DNA of 64,000 bases from Rhizobium skierniewicense (GTDB lineage Bacteria; Pseudomonadota; Alphaproteobacteria; Rhizobiales; Rhizobiaceae): NCBI RefSeq assembly GCF_014196515.1, contig NZ_JACIDV010000010.1, positions 1 to 64,000 of the forward strand, in the 5' to 3' direction. This document shows positions 27,619 through 37,332 of this stretch, in pieces. Position 1 is the stretch's first letter; each line of letters begins with the position of its first letter. The position numbers were made by a program, and so were the translations under genes. The notes under the pieces are model-generated. The model was not told the origin of the DNA. It did not search any database and saw nothing but the letters and a program-made list of their open reading frames with translations.

Positions 27619-28278
27619 GAGGTATCCTCACTTTCGTTCATGGCCGCGACATGGATCCGTGGACACACCCACCGTCGACCGAGGGGGCGGCATCAATCAG
27701 CTGCGATTGAGTGCAGGACAGAATATGCTGATCGCAAATTCTGGAACGGACAGCGCGGCTTGTCCGGTCCGGTGTCAGCGGACACGATCTTACCTCGTGC
27801 GGGCACGAAACGATGTTGTTGTGACTGGCCCCTGCGTCTTGCCAACAACGGATAATTTTTGGCGAACAAGAGCATGCATGGACGACATGTAACCGATCTG
27901 AAACCGGAGCCGCCATCGAGACGGAAAGTTCGGCGACGCTCTGCGGACTCGTCGCATTGGCCCGGCAAATTCCCAAACGATCGATGTGGCCATTGCTGCC
28001 ATCCATTCGGGCATAGGAAGTGGGCGCGGCCAACGCGGCCTCGATTTGACATGTCTGATCGAAGAGCGGCTGCGCCTCGATCGTTCGCCCGCAACGGCAT
28101 CGCCACCTTTCTTCCCCTGCGACCTGCGTTCGCATTCCTCGCGGTCCAAGAAAGCCGTCTCCCGCCGCCCTCCATTGCATTCCGGTCCCTGGGGATGCGG
28201 TCCGATCGTCCCCGATCAAATCGACAGTCATCGAGGACGCGATGGTCGCGGCCCGATCAAACCGAAAGGATCACGACA
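27619..28278. other. 660-base gap, no convincing gene
   Basis: Several overlapping frames are open on both strands, but none shows a ribosome-binding site with a family-like sequence. A partly palindromic tgtccggtccggtgtcagcggaca occurs near 27761. The last 40 bases hold the leader motif of the DUF736 gene. Confidence 0.5.
28238..28250 (+). promoter_or_regulatory. Leader motif shared with ardC
   Basis: The 13-base palindrome cgcga-tgg-tcgcg, 28 bases before the DUF736 start, is identical to the one at 25188-25200 in the ardC leader. Confidence 0.55.
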
Positions 28279-28590
28279 ATGGCAATCATCGGCGAATTCA
28301 CCACCAACGGCAACACCATCCTCGGCCACGTACGCACTCTGACGGTCTCCATGAAGGCCCGCCTGAACCCGATCGAACGCACATCCCGCGACGCTCCCGA
28401 CTTCCGGATCATGTCCGGAGCGGCCGAAGTCGGCGCCGCCTGGAGCCAGGTTTCCGGCGACGGAGAGCCCTACATCTCGGTCAAGCTCGACGATCCGAGC
28501 TTTCCGGCCCCGATCAATGCGGCACTTTGGCCGACCGAGAGGGAAGGCGACTATACGTTGGTCTGGAACCGCCCGAAGCGCGACGCCTGA
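28279..28590 (+). CDS. DUF736 family protein
   Basis: A 103-residue protein of the widespread alphaproteobacterial plasmid family DUF736: MAIIGEFTTNGNTILGHVRT, then SKxxLxP-like MKARLNPIERTSRDAPDFRI and a VGAAWSQVSGDGEPYISVKL block. Function is unknown, but members are abundant near conjugation regions. Aaaggatcacgaca precedes the ATG. A strong terminator follows. Confidence 0.88.
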   Translation: MAIIGEFTTNGNTILGHVRTLTVSMKARLNPIERTSRDAPDFRIMSGAAEVGAAWSQVSGDGEPYISVKLDDPSFPAPINAALWPTEREGDYTLVWNRPKRDA

Positions 28591-28600
28591 TCAAAGACGG

Positions 28601-28628
28601 AAGCCCTGCCGGAAACGGCGGGGCTTTT
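28601..28628 (+). terminator. Intrinsic terminator of the DUF736 gene
   Basis: An 11-bp stem with one mismatch (aagccc-t-gccg / cggc-g-gggctt) and a gaaa tetraloop, followed by tttccctt, starts ten bases after the stop. Confidence 0.8.
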
Positions 28629-28910
28629 CCCTTGTTCAAACCAAGAAGGAACCGGGCATCTAGCCCGCTTCTTCTTCCGGTCGCGATACGGAGAGGCGGG
28701 GTCTGCTCAGAGTGACCAATCGTGCCGCGAGCAAATGCCGGCCTCAAGGACTTCGCGTGGCCCCCCGATTTTGCTTCCGCTCCGGTTCCCTGCGCTTCAA
28801 CAAAACCGGCACCCCACTCGCCGCCTCTGGCGGTCGCCGACGCGATCCCTGACCCCGTCATTTCCTCACGCCCCGCGGCGTCATCTTTCTCAAACGTCAA
28901 GGAGATGACG

Positions 28911-29072
28911 ATGCTACTGGAACAACATATCGAAGAACTGCGCGCCGAGATGAACCATTGCCACCCGGACGAGCGTCGCCAGATTGCCGCGGAGCTGGAA
29001 CTGGCTCTGGCCGAACTGGCCGTTATCATGGCCGAGCAGGACGGTTCCGTTGACGCCGTGCCGTCCTTCTGA
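28911..29072 (+). CDS. Small hypothetical helical protein
   Basis: A 53-residue acidic protein (MLLEQHIEELRAEMNHCHPD) predicted helical throughout. An ideal aaggag lies seven bases before the ATG at 28911; an ATG at 28905 is too close to that site. No function recognised. It is convergent with the HU gene. Confidence 0.55.
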   Translation: MLLEQHIEELRAEMNHCHPDERRQIAAELELALAELAVIMAEQDGSVDAVPSF

Positions 29073-29221
29073 GGGCGGCATACACCCGCAATGCTGCCAC
29101 CACCGTCCGATTGCCATCGAGATCGAGATCAGCTTTAAGCGTCAAGGCAAGCAGCGCCGATGACGCTACGCCGTCTGCCTTTGGCGGCTCCCCCTGATGA
29201 CCCCGCTTGCCGCGGTTCGGC

Positions 29222-29500
29222 TCACTTGTTCAGCACATCTTTCAGTGCTTTGGCAGGCTGGAACGTAAGCTTCTTCGCAGCGGCAACCTTGATGGTGGCG
29301 CCGGTTGCCGGATTGCGAGCCTCACGCTCCGGGGTATCCTTGATCTTGAACTTGCCGAATCCCGGGATAGATGTTTCCGCTCCGGACGTGGCTGCCGTCG
29401 TGATCGACGCGAAGACGGTTTCGACGATCGATTTCGCCTGGGCTTTGGTCAGGTTCTGTTCGGATGCGATCTTTTCGGCGATTTCATTGGTTGTGGTCAT
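29222..29500 (-). CDS. HU-family DNA-binding protein
   Basis: A 92-residue HU: N-terminal helices (EIAEKIASEQNLTKAQAKSI), the GFGKFKIKDTPEREARNPAT beta-arm signature (usual GFGxFxVxxRxARxGRNPxTG) and a C-terminal VAAAKKLTFQPAKALKDVLN helix. It compacts or bends DNA and may aid relaxosome or replication complexes. A gaggaaacc site precedes it on the minus strand. Confidence 0.92.
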   Translation of the reverse strand: MTTTNEIAEKIASEQNLTKAQAKSIVETVFASITTAATSGAETSIPGFGKFKIKDTPEREARNPATGATIKVAAAKKLTFQPAKALKDVLNK

Positions 29501-29533
29501 GACGGTTTCCTCGTTAAAGACGGGAAAACCCTT

Positions 29534-29845
29534 TCAGGCGATCGTTACGTTGTCATGCGGCGTTGTCCATAGAGTGGCGCTCCTGCCGGGGTTTCCACAG
29601 TTTCTTGCCGGTTGATAGCCCCTTTTGCGCTTCTGCAATACCAGTTCGAGGAAGCGCGATATCGCATCATTCTCATTGCCGAACACCTCGGTCATCTCCC
29701 CGCCCGCCTTGCCGATCCGTCCCCATGTCCGTACCAACGCGGTTTCTCCGAACAGGGTTGGCCGGATCGCAAGCGCGTAATATCGGGCCATGTTCCTGTT
29801 GGCGTCGATCCTCTGGCAATAAAGCTGGTAGTGATGAATACCCAT
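29534..29845 (-). CDS. WGR-domain protein
   Basis: About 103 residues consisting mostly of one WGR domain: YQLYCQRIDANRNMARYYAL, LVRTWGRIGKAGGEMTEVFG, SRFLELVLQKRKRGYQ. WGR domains bind nucleic acids and occur in PARPs and in small rhizobial plasmid proteins. The start at 29845 fits other single-WGR proteins; an ATG at 29917 would add 24 residues. Confidence 0.8.
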   Translation of the reverse strand: MGIHHYQLYCQRIDANRNMARYYALAIRPTLFGETALVRTWGRIGKAGGEMTEVFGNENDAISRFLELVLQKRKRGYQPARNCGNPGRSATLWTTPHDNVTIA

Positions 29846-30074
29846 CCCCGCATGATCGTCGATCTTCACGCTACGGTCCAACGACACTTCTGAATCGAAT
29901 GGCCACTTTCGATTCATTTTCGTGATGAATATCGGTAATCGGCTCCGGTTGGGTGAGACGGCTTCGCCGCACGGTTCTACTCGCTCCGCTCACCGAACCC
30001 GCAACGCGGTTTCGGCCGATTCCGGTGACGATCCTCTCGCGGAAACACTACGGCGGATGCAGGCAGGCGACCTT

Positions 30075-30593
30075 TCAGTGCATATCGCCGCCACACCAAT
30101 CGATCCGGGGGCTGCCCCAGCGTCGGCCAAGCTTCTCCCGCACCAGCTGCTCGCCGAGCGACTTGCCTGCGCGTGAAACGATACGCAGCTTTCGGCCATA
30201 AGGATCTTCGTCCCGTACACCAGCCACCAGCGAAAATTCGGCCGCCGCATTGAGCAGCTGGAGCAATCGCAACTTTGCTGCTTCGCCGGCCAGGCGTTCC
30301 TCTTCACAGGCCGGCTGCGAGATTTCCGGCGCGTCGATATCGGCAATGCGGATCTTGACGCCCTCCAGCCAGAAGGTGTCCCCGTCCACAACGCAGGTCG
30401 TCCGTCTTCCCGTATCGCACAGCGTGAACGACGCTCGGAGCTGATCGCCCGTTTGTGCCGTCCCGATCATTGCGCAAAACAGCACGAGCAACCACACTGA
30501 CTTCCGTGACGAACGCCGGATTTTGTGAGCTGGTTGACAGGTTTCGTTCCTTGCCATCGAGGCCATGGACCTCACTTCACCGTTCATCATCAA
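30075..30593 (-). CDS. Secreted thermonuclease-family nuclease
   Basis: 172 residues: a hydrophobic signal or anchor segment (SVWLLVLFCAMIGTA), then a staphylococcal nuclease-like domain with the active-site pattern CVVDGDTFWLEGVKIRIADI-DAPE and the later EDPYGRKLRIV block containing the conserved R. Such Ca-dependent nucleases occur near conjugation genes of rhizobial plasmids. The real start may be one of three in-frame ATGs in the first 13 codons. The first overlaps the stop of the upstream gene. Confidence 0.85.
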   Translation of the reverse strand: MMMNGEVRSMASMARNETCQPAHKIRRSSRKSVWLLVLFCAMIGTAQTGDQLRASFTLCDTGRRTTCVVDGDTFWLEGVKIRIADIDAPEISQPACEEERLAGEAAKLRLLQLLNAAAEFSLVAGVRDEDPYGRKLRIVSRAGKSLGEQLVREKLGRRWGSPRIDWCGGDMH

Positions 30594-30787
30594 TATCCCA
30601 GATATCCAAGAATATCGGCGCCAGAATATTCTCCCGCCTCATCGACATAAGCGATGACATCACCGGTCTGCAGATCGATGATGGCGCTGTCGAGCTGGCG
30701 GGCAACGGCGTCGATCTCGTGGATGCGGCATTCTTCGATTGCCTCTTCAGCTGTGACCTGTGCTTCACAGGCTTCCCAATATCTCAT
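30590..30787 (-). CDS. Small acidic hypothetical protein
   Basis: A 65-residue acidic protein (MRYWEACEAQVTAEEAIEEC) ending EYSGADILGYLGY. Its stop overlaps the nuclease start, so the two are translationally coupled. Ribosome-binding site gggagcaacc upstream. Function unknown; it lies between traG and the nuclease. Confidence 0.6.
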   Translation of the reverse strand: MRYWEACEAQVTAEEAIEECRIHEIDAVARQLDSAIIDLQTGDVIAYVDEAGEYSGADILGYLGY

Positions 30788-30802
30788 GGTTGCTCCCTCG
30801 AT

Positions 30803-32746
30803 CTAATTCAAAGCCGGATTGTCCGTGCCGAAAGAGTTTTTCTGAAACCGGTTCTCTGCGACACAGGCCTTCATGTCCTCGCGCCGGAACCACATGGCGC
30901 GCCCGCATCGAAGGGGTGCATTGCCCGAGGTGAAGACGATCTGCTCGTCGGCGCGCATGCGCAGAACCTCATGCGAAAGGATCAGGGGCCGGCGGTTGAG
31001 TTGCTTCGACCGCGATCTCGACGATCCCTTCATTCCGGAGGAACGATTGGTTTGATCGACCTCGACCGTGGTGTCGCCACATCGCTTCGAAATGTAGTGA
31101 GCGGTGTCAGGATCGTTGATTGCAGAAAACGAAATCCAGGATGCGGATTCGAACCATTTGCTCGTCGCATCACGCCCTCCATAAGCCTCGCGCATCTGGC
31201 CGAGCGACTGGAAGATCAGCGTTAGCGTGATACCATATTTGCGACCGGCATCGCGGGCCGTTTCAAGGATGCGCAGGAATCCGAGACGGGCCACTTCATC
31301 GAACAGAAATAGCGTGCGCCCCTTCACATCACCATTGCGATTGTAAATGGCGTTGAGCAGCGAGCCGATGACGACACGCGCCAGGCCGGGATGCGCTTCC
31401 AGCACCTTCAGATCAAGTGCGATGAAGATGTCCGTTCCGCCCTCGGCGAGATCGTCAGTTGAGAGACTGTCACCAGAAACGAGGGCGGCATAGTTCGTGT
31501 ACGACAGCCAGTGTGTTTCCTTGACCGCATTGGCGTAGACACCGGAAAACGTCTCCGGCGTCATGTTGACGAAAACCGCGACGTTCTCCTTCACGAAGTC
31601 GGATTCCGACTGTTCATAAATCTTCGTCAAACGTGCCCGAAGCTTGGGCTCCGGTTCGGAAAGATTAGCCCGGACACGGCGCAGCGTCTGCTCTTTCTCA
31701 TCGGTATGGCCGGACAGACAAACGTCGGCGATGAGTGCGGTTAGAAGCTGCATGGCCGAGGCGCGAAAGAAGTCGTCGCGGGCGGACGCTGTGCGTGCAT
31801 TGTCGGTCATGATCCAGGTGGCGACGGCGACGATGTCTTCTTCCTTCGTATTGCCATGACGGCCAATCCAGTCCAGCGCATTGAAGCCGACACCAGACGC
31901 TGTGGGATCGAGCACGATCACCTTCCGGCCGGCCTGGCGCCGGTGCTCGCTGACCATCGGAGCAACCTCGCTTGACGGATCCAGCACAACGAGACCGCCG
32001 CCCCATTTGAGCGCGGTCGGTATTGTTACTGAGGTCGTTTTGAATCCACCGGAACCGGCAAAGACGATGCCATGCGACGAGCCGAAGGAACCATCGAAGC
32101 AGAGCAGTGGCGCCTTGCCGCCGCCGCCCCAGCTTTGCTTGTCATCGGCCCGGAACGGCATGGCGGCAACACTATCGCGATCAACGCGATACCGCTCGCC
32201 GATGACGATGCCGCCGTGCTCAGGAAACAGCGTTCCGGCCTCCTGCATCTTCATCCAGTCGGCCTCGCCATGGACTGCACGCCTGCCACCGATCCGCTTT
32301 GGTGCAGCCATTGCGAAGGCTGCATTCCCCTTGATCGCAACCCGCAAGGCAAAGACGCTTCCGATGAAGGCGACGCCAACGCCAATCATCGTTGCCGGAT
32401 CGGCATATGCGAGAACCGTTTGGCCAGCTGGCACATTGCCGGCAACACCAGCCAGGCGGATCGTTTCGCGTGTCATGGCGATGATGATGACCACAGCACT
32501 TCCTGCCAGAACGCTCAAACCGGCCACCTTGATATGCGTCGAACCATTGGCGGCAAAGAGCGCGACGACGCCGATCGCGGCAGCCACCACATGAGGCAGG
32601 GCGAGACCAGCCCTTCCCAGCATCAGCTTCGCTTGCGCTGATGTTCCGAGCGCCGACAACCGATATTCCATGCCTGACGTCAGGATCATCGCCGCGAGCA
32701 TGATCGCCGCGGGCAGGATTGCCAGTAGCAGCCTATTCGCCCTCAT
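30803..32746 (-). CDS. traG: TraG conjugal transfer coupling protein
   Basis: About 647 residues of the TraG/VirD4 family. N-terminal membrane helices ([20 protein letters not shown] and others up to about residue 165) precede the ATPase, with Walker [10 protein letters not shown] and Walker [13 protein letters not shown]. It connects the TraA relaxosome to the conjugative T4SS (trb genes, not in this window). The ATG at 32746 overlaps the end of traD; a TTG two codons earlier is possible. Confidence 0.95.
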   Translation of the reverse strand: MRANRLLLAILPAAIMLAAMILTSGMEYRLSALGTSAQAKLMLGRAGLALPHVVAAAIGVVALFAANGSTHIKVAGLSVLAGSAVVIIIAMTRETIRLAGVAGNVPAGQTVLAYADPATMIGVGVAFIGSVFALRVAIKGNAAFAMAAPKRIGGRRAVHGEADWMKMQEAGTLFPEHGGIVIGERYRVDRDSVAAMPFRADDKQSWGGGGKAPLLCFDGSFGSSHGIVFAGSGGFKTTSVTIPTALKWGGGLVVLDPSSEVAPMVSEHRRQAGRKVIVLDPTASGVGFNALDWIGRHGNTKEEDIVAVATWIMTDNARTASARDDFFRASAMQLLTALIADVCLSGHTDEKEQTLRRVRANLSEPEPKLRARLTKIYEQSESDFVKENVAVFVNMTPETFSGVYANAVKETHWLSYTNYAALVSGDSLSTDDLAEGGTDIFIALDLKVLEAHPGLARVVIGSLLNAIYNRNGDVKGRTLFLFDEVARLGFLRILETARDAGRKYGITLTLIFQSLGQMREAYGGRDATSKWFESASWISFSAINDPDTAHYISKRCGDTTVEVDQTNRSSGMKGSSRSRSKQLNRRPLILSHEVLRMRADEQIVFTSGNAPLRCGRAMWFRREDMKACVAENRFQKNSFGTDNPALN

Positions 32747-32948
32747 TGCCAAAGGCCTCCGCGCCGATTGCCGCGAGTCGGGCCTTCTCCGTCTCGTCGC
32801 CCCTGATCCGTCTGTTGGCGTCGATCAGCAGGCCGAGCAGCAGAGAACGCTTCTCGTAGCGCAGTCCGGCTTTGACGATCAGGCCGCCGAGTTCGATTTT
32901 TTCGCGCGTGCCCTTCTTGCGCGCATCTGATGTTATCGTCTTTGCCAT
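32733..32948 (-). CDS. traD: TraD conjugal transfer protein
   Basis: The 71-residue form ([40 protein letters not shown]) has the length and core of Ti TraD. The family is basic and functions in DNA processing with TraC and TraG. The start at 32948 lies four bases after the traC stop; longer in-frame starts run into traC. Confidence 0.9.
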   Translation of the reverse strand: MAKTITSDARKKGTREKIELGGLIVKAGLRYEKRSLLLGLLIDANRRIRGDETEKARLAAIGAEAFGNEGE

Positions 32949-32952
32949 CCGC

Positions 32953-33249
32953 TCAAGCCTCACCAATGCCGCCCGCATCCGCGCCAGACGACTGCGCCGT
33001 GGAGGCCCCGCTTGCGTTTCGGCCATCTCCGGAATCCTTCTTTCCGGTTGCAATACCTTTGCCTCCGCGAAACCGTTTGGCGATCTCCTCCAAGGCCGCC
33101 TGAAGGTCCGCCTCGTCGATCTCGATCTCCCCGAGGCCGGCTTTCAGTGCGATGCGACCAATGCGTTCAGCCTCACGGGTCTCGGCCTGCTTGAGCTGAT
33201 CCTGGAGTCTTGCGATTTCCTCCCTGATCTTCGATGACGGCTTCTTCAT
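32953..33249 (-). CDS. traC: TraC oriT-binding accessory protein
   Basis: A 98-residue protein, the length of Ti Tra[21 protein letters not shown] coiled coil, then [20 protein letters not shown]. It assists relaxosome formation at the adjacent oriT and begins the traCDG operon, divergent from traA and under the tra box at 33322. Confidence 0.93.
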   Translation of the reverse strand: MKKPSSKIREEIARLQDQLKQAETREAERIGRIALKAGLGEIEIDEADLQAALEEIAKRFRGGKGIATGKKDSGDGRNASGASTAQSSGADAGGIGEA

Positions 33250-33321
33250 TCCGGTTGCTCCTTTGAACTCTGGGCGTTGCTCTTGCGACGCCCAGAGTCT
33301 CCCGGATGCGCTGGAAAAGAC

Positions 33322-33339
33322 ATGTGCAGATCTGCACAT
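33322..33339. promoter_or_regulatory. tra box (TraR operator) in oriT
   Basis: The perfect 18-bp palindrome atgtgcagatctgcacat matches the TraR-binding tra box. It lies between traC and traA and should drive both divergent operons in response to TraR with 3-oxo-C8-homoserine lactone. Confidence 0.92.
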
Positions 33340-33390
33340 CGGCAGATCGCTCGCTTTGGTGGATGATCCCGACTGTTCCGAAGGAATGGC

Positions 33391-33425
33391 TCCAAGGGTC
33401 CAAGGGCGCAATTATACGTCGTGGC
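33391..33425 (-). other. oriT: oriT nick region
   Basis: The sequence ccaagggcgcaattatacg (33400-33418) matches the core of Ti oriT. On the minus strand it reads gcgccct-tgg, the RSF1010-type nic sequence (GCGCCCT then nick). By analogy the nick falls between 33403 and 33402 on the minus strand. A palindrome-like cgtcgtggcgcgacg follows at 33417-33431. Confidence 0.85.
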
Positions 33426-33502
33426 GCGACGTCTTGCTCAGAGGCCCGGAATCGCCTGGCCGCTCCCGACGAACAAGGTTCGAACCGGGAGCTTTTATCG
33501 CC

Positions 33503-36500
33503 GTGGCCATCGCACACTTCTCAGCCAGCATCATCAGCCGCGGCGACGGCCGCAGCGTGGTGCTGTCCGCGGCCTACCGGCACTGCGCGAAGATGGAATA
33601 CGAGCGTGAAGCCCGCACCATCGACTACACGCGCAAGCAGGGCTTGCTGCATGAGGAATTCATGCTTCCTGCCGATGCCCCGAAATGGGCGAAAGCGCTC
33701 ATTGCGGATCGTGCGGTTTCGGGCGCGGTCGAAGCCTTCTGGAACAAGGTCGAGGCTTTCGAAAAACGCTCCGACGCGCAGCTGGCCCGCGACCTGACGA
33801 TTGCACTGCCGCTGGAGCTCACACCCGAGCAGAACATCGCCCTGGTCCGTGATTTCGTCGAGAAACACATCCGGGCGAAAGGCATGGTGGCGGACTGGGT
33901 CTATCACGACAATCCCGGCAATCCGCACGTCCATTTGATGAGCACGTTACGGCCTCTCTCCGAGGACGGCTTCGGGTCGAAGAAAGTCGCGGTCATCGGC
34001 GAGGACGGCCAGCCGGTGCGGACGAAGTCCGGCAAGATTCTCTACGAACTTTGGGGCGGATCGACCGATGCCTTCAACGTGCTGCGGGATGGGTGGTTCG
34101 AGCGACAGAACCATCATTTGGCGCTTGCCGAGATCGATCTTCGCATCGATGGACGCTCCTACGAGAAGCAGGGTATCGAACTTGAGCCCACCATCCATCT
34201 CGGCGTCGGTGCCAAGGCGATCGAGCGCAAAGCGGCGAGCCGGGGTGTCAGGCCGGAGCTGGAGCGGATCGAGCTGAACGAGGAGCGACGCTCGGAAAAT
34301 GCCCGCCGGATCCTACGCAATCCCGCCATCGTGCTCGACCTGATCACGCGGGAAAAGAGCGTCTTCGACGAACGCGATATAGCCAAGGTATTGCATCGCT
34401 ATATCGACGATCCCGCAGTCTTCCAACAACTCATGGTCAGGATCATCCTGAACCCGGAAGTGCTGCGGCTGCAGCGCGAAACGATCGATTTTGCGACCGC
34501 AAAGAAAGTGCCGGCGCGTTATTCGACGCGAGCGATGATTCGGCTGGAAGCGACGATGGCGTGGCAGGCAACATGGCTGTCGAACCGGGAGGGAAGGGGC
34601 GTTTCCCACTCCGCTCTCGAAGCCACGTTCAAGCGGCATGAGCGGCTGTCCGACGAGCAGAAAGCAGCGATCGAGCGCATTGCAGGACCTGCCCGTATCG
34701 CCGCCGTCGTCGGACGCGCGGGTGCTGGCAAGACCACGATGATGAAGGCGGCGCGGGAGGCGTGGGAGCTGGCCGGATATCGTGTCGTTGGTGGCGCGCT
34801 CGCCGGCAAAGCGGCGGAGGGCCTTTCGAGCGAAGCCGGCATCGAGAGCCGCACGCTCTCATCCTGGGAGCTGCGCTGGAACCGCGGTCGTGACGTGCTC
34901 GACAATAAGACCGTCTTCGTCATGGACGAGGCCGGCATGGTAGCCTCGAAACAGATGGCGGGCTTTGTCGATGCCGTCGTCAGGGCAGGGGCAAAGATCG
35001 TGCTGGTCGGCGACCCCGAACAGCTGCAGCCCATTGAGGCGGGCGCTGCCTTCCGCGCCATTGTCGATCGGATTGGTTACGCTGAACTCGAAACGATCTA
35101 TCGCCAGCGCGAGGACTGGATGCGCAAGGCGTCGCTCGATCTGGCGCGCGGCAATGTCGAGAAGGCGTTGGCGCTCTACAATGCCAATGCGGGAATTGTT
35201 GGCGAACGTCTGAAGGCGGAAGCGGTTGAGCGCCTGATCGCCCACTGGAACCATGATTACGACCAGACGAAGACGACATTGATCCTCGCCCATCTGCGCC
35301 GCGACGTGCGCATGCTCAACGTCATGGCGCGCGAGAAGCTGGTCGAGCGCGGCATCGTCGGCGAGGGCCACGTCTTTAGAACGGCTGACGGCGAACGCCG
35401 TTTCGACGCAGGCGATCAGATCGTCTTCCTGAAGAATGAGACCTCACTTGGGGTAAAGAACGGCATGATCGGCCATGTCGTTGAGGCTGCGCCGAACCGC
35501 ATCGTTGCGGTGGTCGGGGATCGGGATCATCGGCGGCATGTTGTGGTCGAACAACGCTTCTACAGAAATCTCGATCACGGCTATGCGACGACCATCCACA
35601 AGTCTCAGGGCGCCACTGTCGACAGGGTCAAGGTGCTGGCCTCTCTGTCGCTCGATCGGCATCTGACCTATGTCGCGATGACCCGCCATCGCGAGGATCT
35701 TCAGCTCTATTACGGGCGCCGTTCCTTCGCCTTCAACGGTGGCCTGGCAAAGGTTCTTTCTCGAAAGAACGCCAAGGAGACGACGCTCGATTACGAGCGC
35801 GGCAAACTCTACCGCGAGGCCCTCCGCTTTGCCGAAAACCGTGGCCTGCACATCATGCAGGTGGCTCGAACAATGCTGCGCGACCGGCTCGACTGGACGC
35901 TGCGCCAAAAAACAAAGGTTTCCGATCTCGTTCATAGGCTTCGTGCGCTCGGTGAGCGCCTCGGCTCCGACCAATCCCCAAAAACCCAAACGATGAAGGA
36001 GGCCGCGCCCATGGTCGCAGGCATCAAGACATTCTCCGGCTCTGTTGCCGACACGATCGGTGACAAGCTCGGCGCCGATCCCACGCTGAAGCAGCAATGG
36101 GAGGAGGTCTCGGCGCGCTTCCGCTACGTCTTCGCCGATCCCGTAACCGCCTTCCGCGCCATCAACTTCGATACGGTTCTGGCAGATAAGGAGATGGCGA
36201 AGCAGGTCCTCCAAAAGCTTGAGGCGGAGCCGGAGACTATCGGTCCATTGAAGGGCAAGACCGGCATTCTGGCAGGCAAGGCAGAGCGCGAGGCACGTCG
36301 CATCGCCGAGGTGAATGTGCCTTCTCTCAAGCGCGATCTTGAGCAATATCTTCAGATGCGCGAGACTGCCACGATGCGGCACCAGGCGGACGAGCAGACG
36401 CTGCGCCAGCGGGTCTCGATCGACATTCCGGCACTGTCGCCGGCAGCGCGTGTTGTGCTGGAGCGGGTGCGTGACGCCATCGACCGCAACGATCTTCCGG

Positions 36501-36805
36501 CGGCGATGGCCTACGCGCTCAGCAATCGTGAAACCAAGCTCGAAATCGACGGGTTCAGTCAGTCGGTTACGGAGCGGTTCGGGGAACGAACGCTGCTGAA
36601 CAACGCCGCGCGCGAGCCTTCCGGAACGCTGTACGAAAAACTCTCTGAGGGCATGACGCCGGAGCAGAAGCAGCAGCTCAAACAAGCCTGGCCGGTGATG
36701 CGGACAGCGCAACAGCTCGCGGCCCACGAGCGCACCGCTCAATCGCTAAGGCAAGCCGAGGAACAGCGTCTAACCCAGCGCCAGGCACCGGTGCTGAAGC
36801 AATGA
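33503..36805 (+). CDS. traA: TraA relaxase-helicase
   Basis: A 1,100-residue protein, the standard Ti TraA length. The N-terminal MobA/MobL relaxase domain has the histidine cluster [13 protein letters not shown] central TraI-like SF1 helicase carries Walker [12 protein letters not shown] (about residues 403-413) and motif [12 protein letters not shown]. The C-terminal region is helical. It nicks oriT and unwinds plasmid DNA. The GTG at 33503 starts the family's [15 protein letters not shown]; the 80-codon in-frame extension upstream crosses oriT and is rejected. Confidence 0.95.
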   Translation: MAIAHFSASIISRGDGRSVVLSAAYRHCAKMEYEREARTIDYTRKQGLLHEEFMLPADAPKWAKALIADRAVSGAVEAFWNKVEAFEKRSDAQLARDLTIALPLELTPEQNIALVRDFVEKHIRAKGMVADWVYHDNPGNPHVHLMSTLRPLSEDGFGSKKVAVIGEDGQPVRTKSGKILYELWGGSTDAFNVLRDGWFERQNHHLALAEIDLRIDGRSYEKQGIELEPTIHLGVGAKAIERKAASRGVRPELERIELNEERRSENARRILRNPAIVLDLITREKSVFDERDIAKVLHRYIDDPAVFQQLMVRIILNPEVLRLQRETIDFATAKKVPARYSTRAMIRLEATMAWQATWLSNREGRGVSHSALEATFKRHERLSDEQKAAIERIAGPARIAAVVGRAGAGKTTMMKAAREAWELAGYRVVGGALAGKAAEGLSSEAGIESRTLSSWELRWNRGRDVLDNKTVFVMDEAGMVASKQMAGFVDAVVRAGAKIVLVGDPEQLQPIEAGAAFRAIVDRIGYAELETIYRQREDWMRKASLDLARGNVEKALALYNANAGIVGERLKAEAVERLIAHWNHDYDQTKTTLILAHLRRDVRMLNVMAREKLVERGIVGEGHVFRTADGERRFDAGDQIVFLKNETSLGVKNGMIGHVVEAAPNRIVAVVGDRDHRRHVVVEQRFYRNLDHGYATTIHKSQGATVDRVKVLASLSLDRHLTYVAMTRHREDLQLYYGRRSFAFNGGLAKVLSRKNAKETTLDYERGKLYREALRFAENRGLHIMQVARTMLRDRLDWTLRQKTKVSDLVHRLRALGERLGSDQSPKTQTMKEAAPMVAGIKTFSGSVADTIGDKLGADPTLKQQWEEVSARFRYVFADPVTAFRAINFDTVLADKEMAKQVLQKLEAEPETIGPLKGKTGILAGKAEREARRIAEVNVPSLKRDLEQYLQMRETATMRHQADEQTLRQRVSIDIPALSPAARVVLERVRDAIDRNDLPAAMAYALSNRETKLEIDGFSQSVTERFGERTLLNNAAREPSGTLYEKLSEGMTPEQKQQLKQAWPVMRTAQQLAAHERTAQSLRQAEEQRLTQRQAPVLKQ

Positions 36806-37332
36806 GACGGAAGAGGATTCTTCAGTTTCTCGCGGGCGCCGCCGTCGTCATGTCCGTAGTGACGGCGACGGCGTTCACGGGTGGCTATCGCCTGAACCTG
36901 ACCCCAAGCGAGCCGCTCGGCCTCTGGCGTATCGAAGAGCTTCAGCGTCCGGTCGCGATCGGCGATCTGGTGTTTTTATGCCCACCCATGACAGCTGTCT
37001 TCGCAGACGCATGGCGGCGCGGATATCTGCGCCGAGGGCTTTGCGCCGGCGGCTTTGCGCCGCTGATCAAGACGGTCGCAGCACTTCCCGGACAGCGTGT
37101 CGACATCACCGATCGCGTGTTCATCGACGGTCGTCTGGTTCCCGCATCGTCTGTGTGGCGCACGGACGGCGAGGGCAGGATGCTCTTGCCTGATCCCGGC
37201 GGCGTTGTGCCGCCGTATCATCTCTTCCTTCACTCATCCTTCGCGAGCTCCTATGATAGTCGATACTTTGGCCCGGTTCCGGATTCCGGTCTGGTCGGCC
37301 TGGCGCGGCCGGTCCTCACCTTCGATCCGTGA
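36802..37332 (+). CDS. traF: TraF conjugative signal peptidase-like protease
   Basis: A 176-residue S26-family protein. An N-terminal membrane segment ([20 protein letters not shown]) precedes the catalytic Ser in PSEPLGLWR and Lys in [10 protein letters not shown], with the C-terminal [11 protein letters not shown] box. TraF homologues mature and cyclise the conjugative pilin. The ATG overlaps the traA stop. Confidence 0.94.
   Translation: MRRKRILQFLAGAAVVMSVVTATAFTGGYRLNLTPSEPLGLWRIEELQRPVAIGDLVFLCPPMTAVFADAWRRGYLRRGLCAGGFAPLIKTVAALPGQRVDITDRVFIDGRLVPASSVWRTDGEGRMLLPDPGGVVPPYHLFLHSSFASSYDSRYFGPVPDSGLVGLARPVLTFDP

Noticed and set aside
27638-28231. 197-codon minus-strand open frame in the gap before the DUF736 gene
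   Set aside because: Cys/Ser/Arg-rich, no recognisable motif, no good start site, competing frames on both strands.
33263-33502. 80-codon N-terminal extension of traA
   Set aside because: It would run through the tra box and oriT nick site; TraA of Ti plasmids begins at AIAHFS, here GTG 33503.
35444-36742. 432-codon minus-strand open frame opposite traA
   Set aside because: Mirror of the high-GC traA coding strand; no ribosome-binding site or family resemblance.
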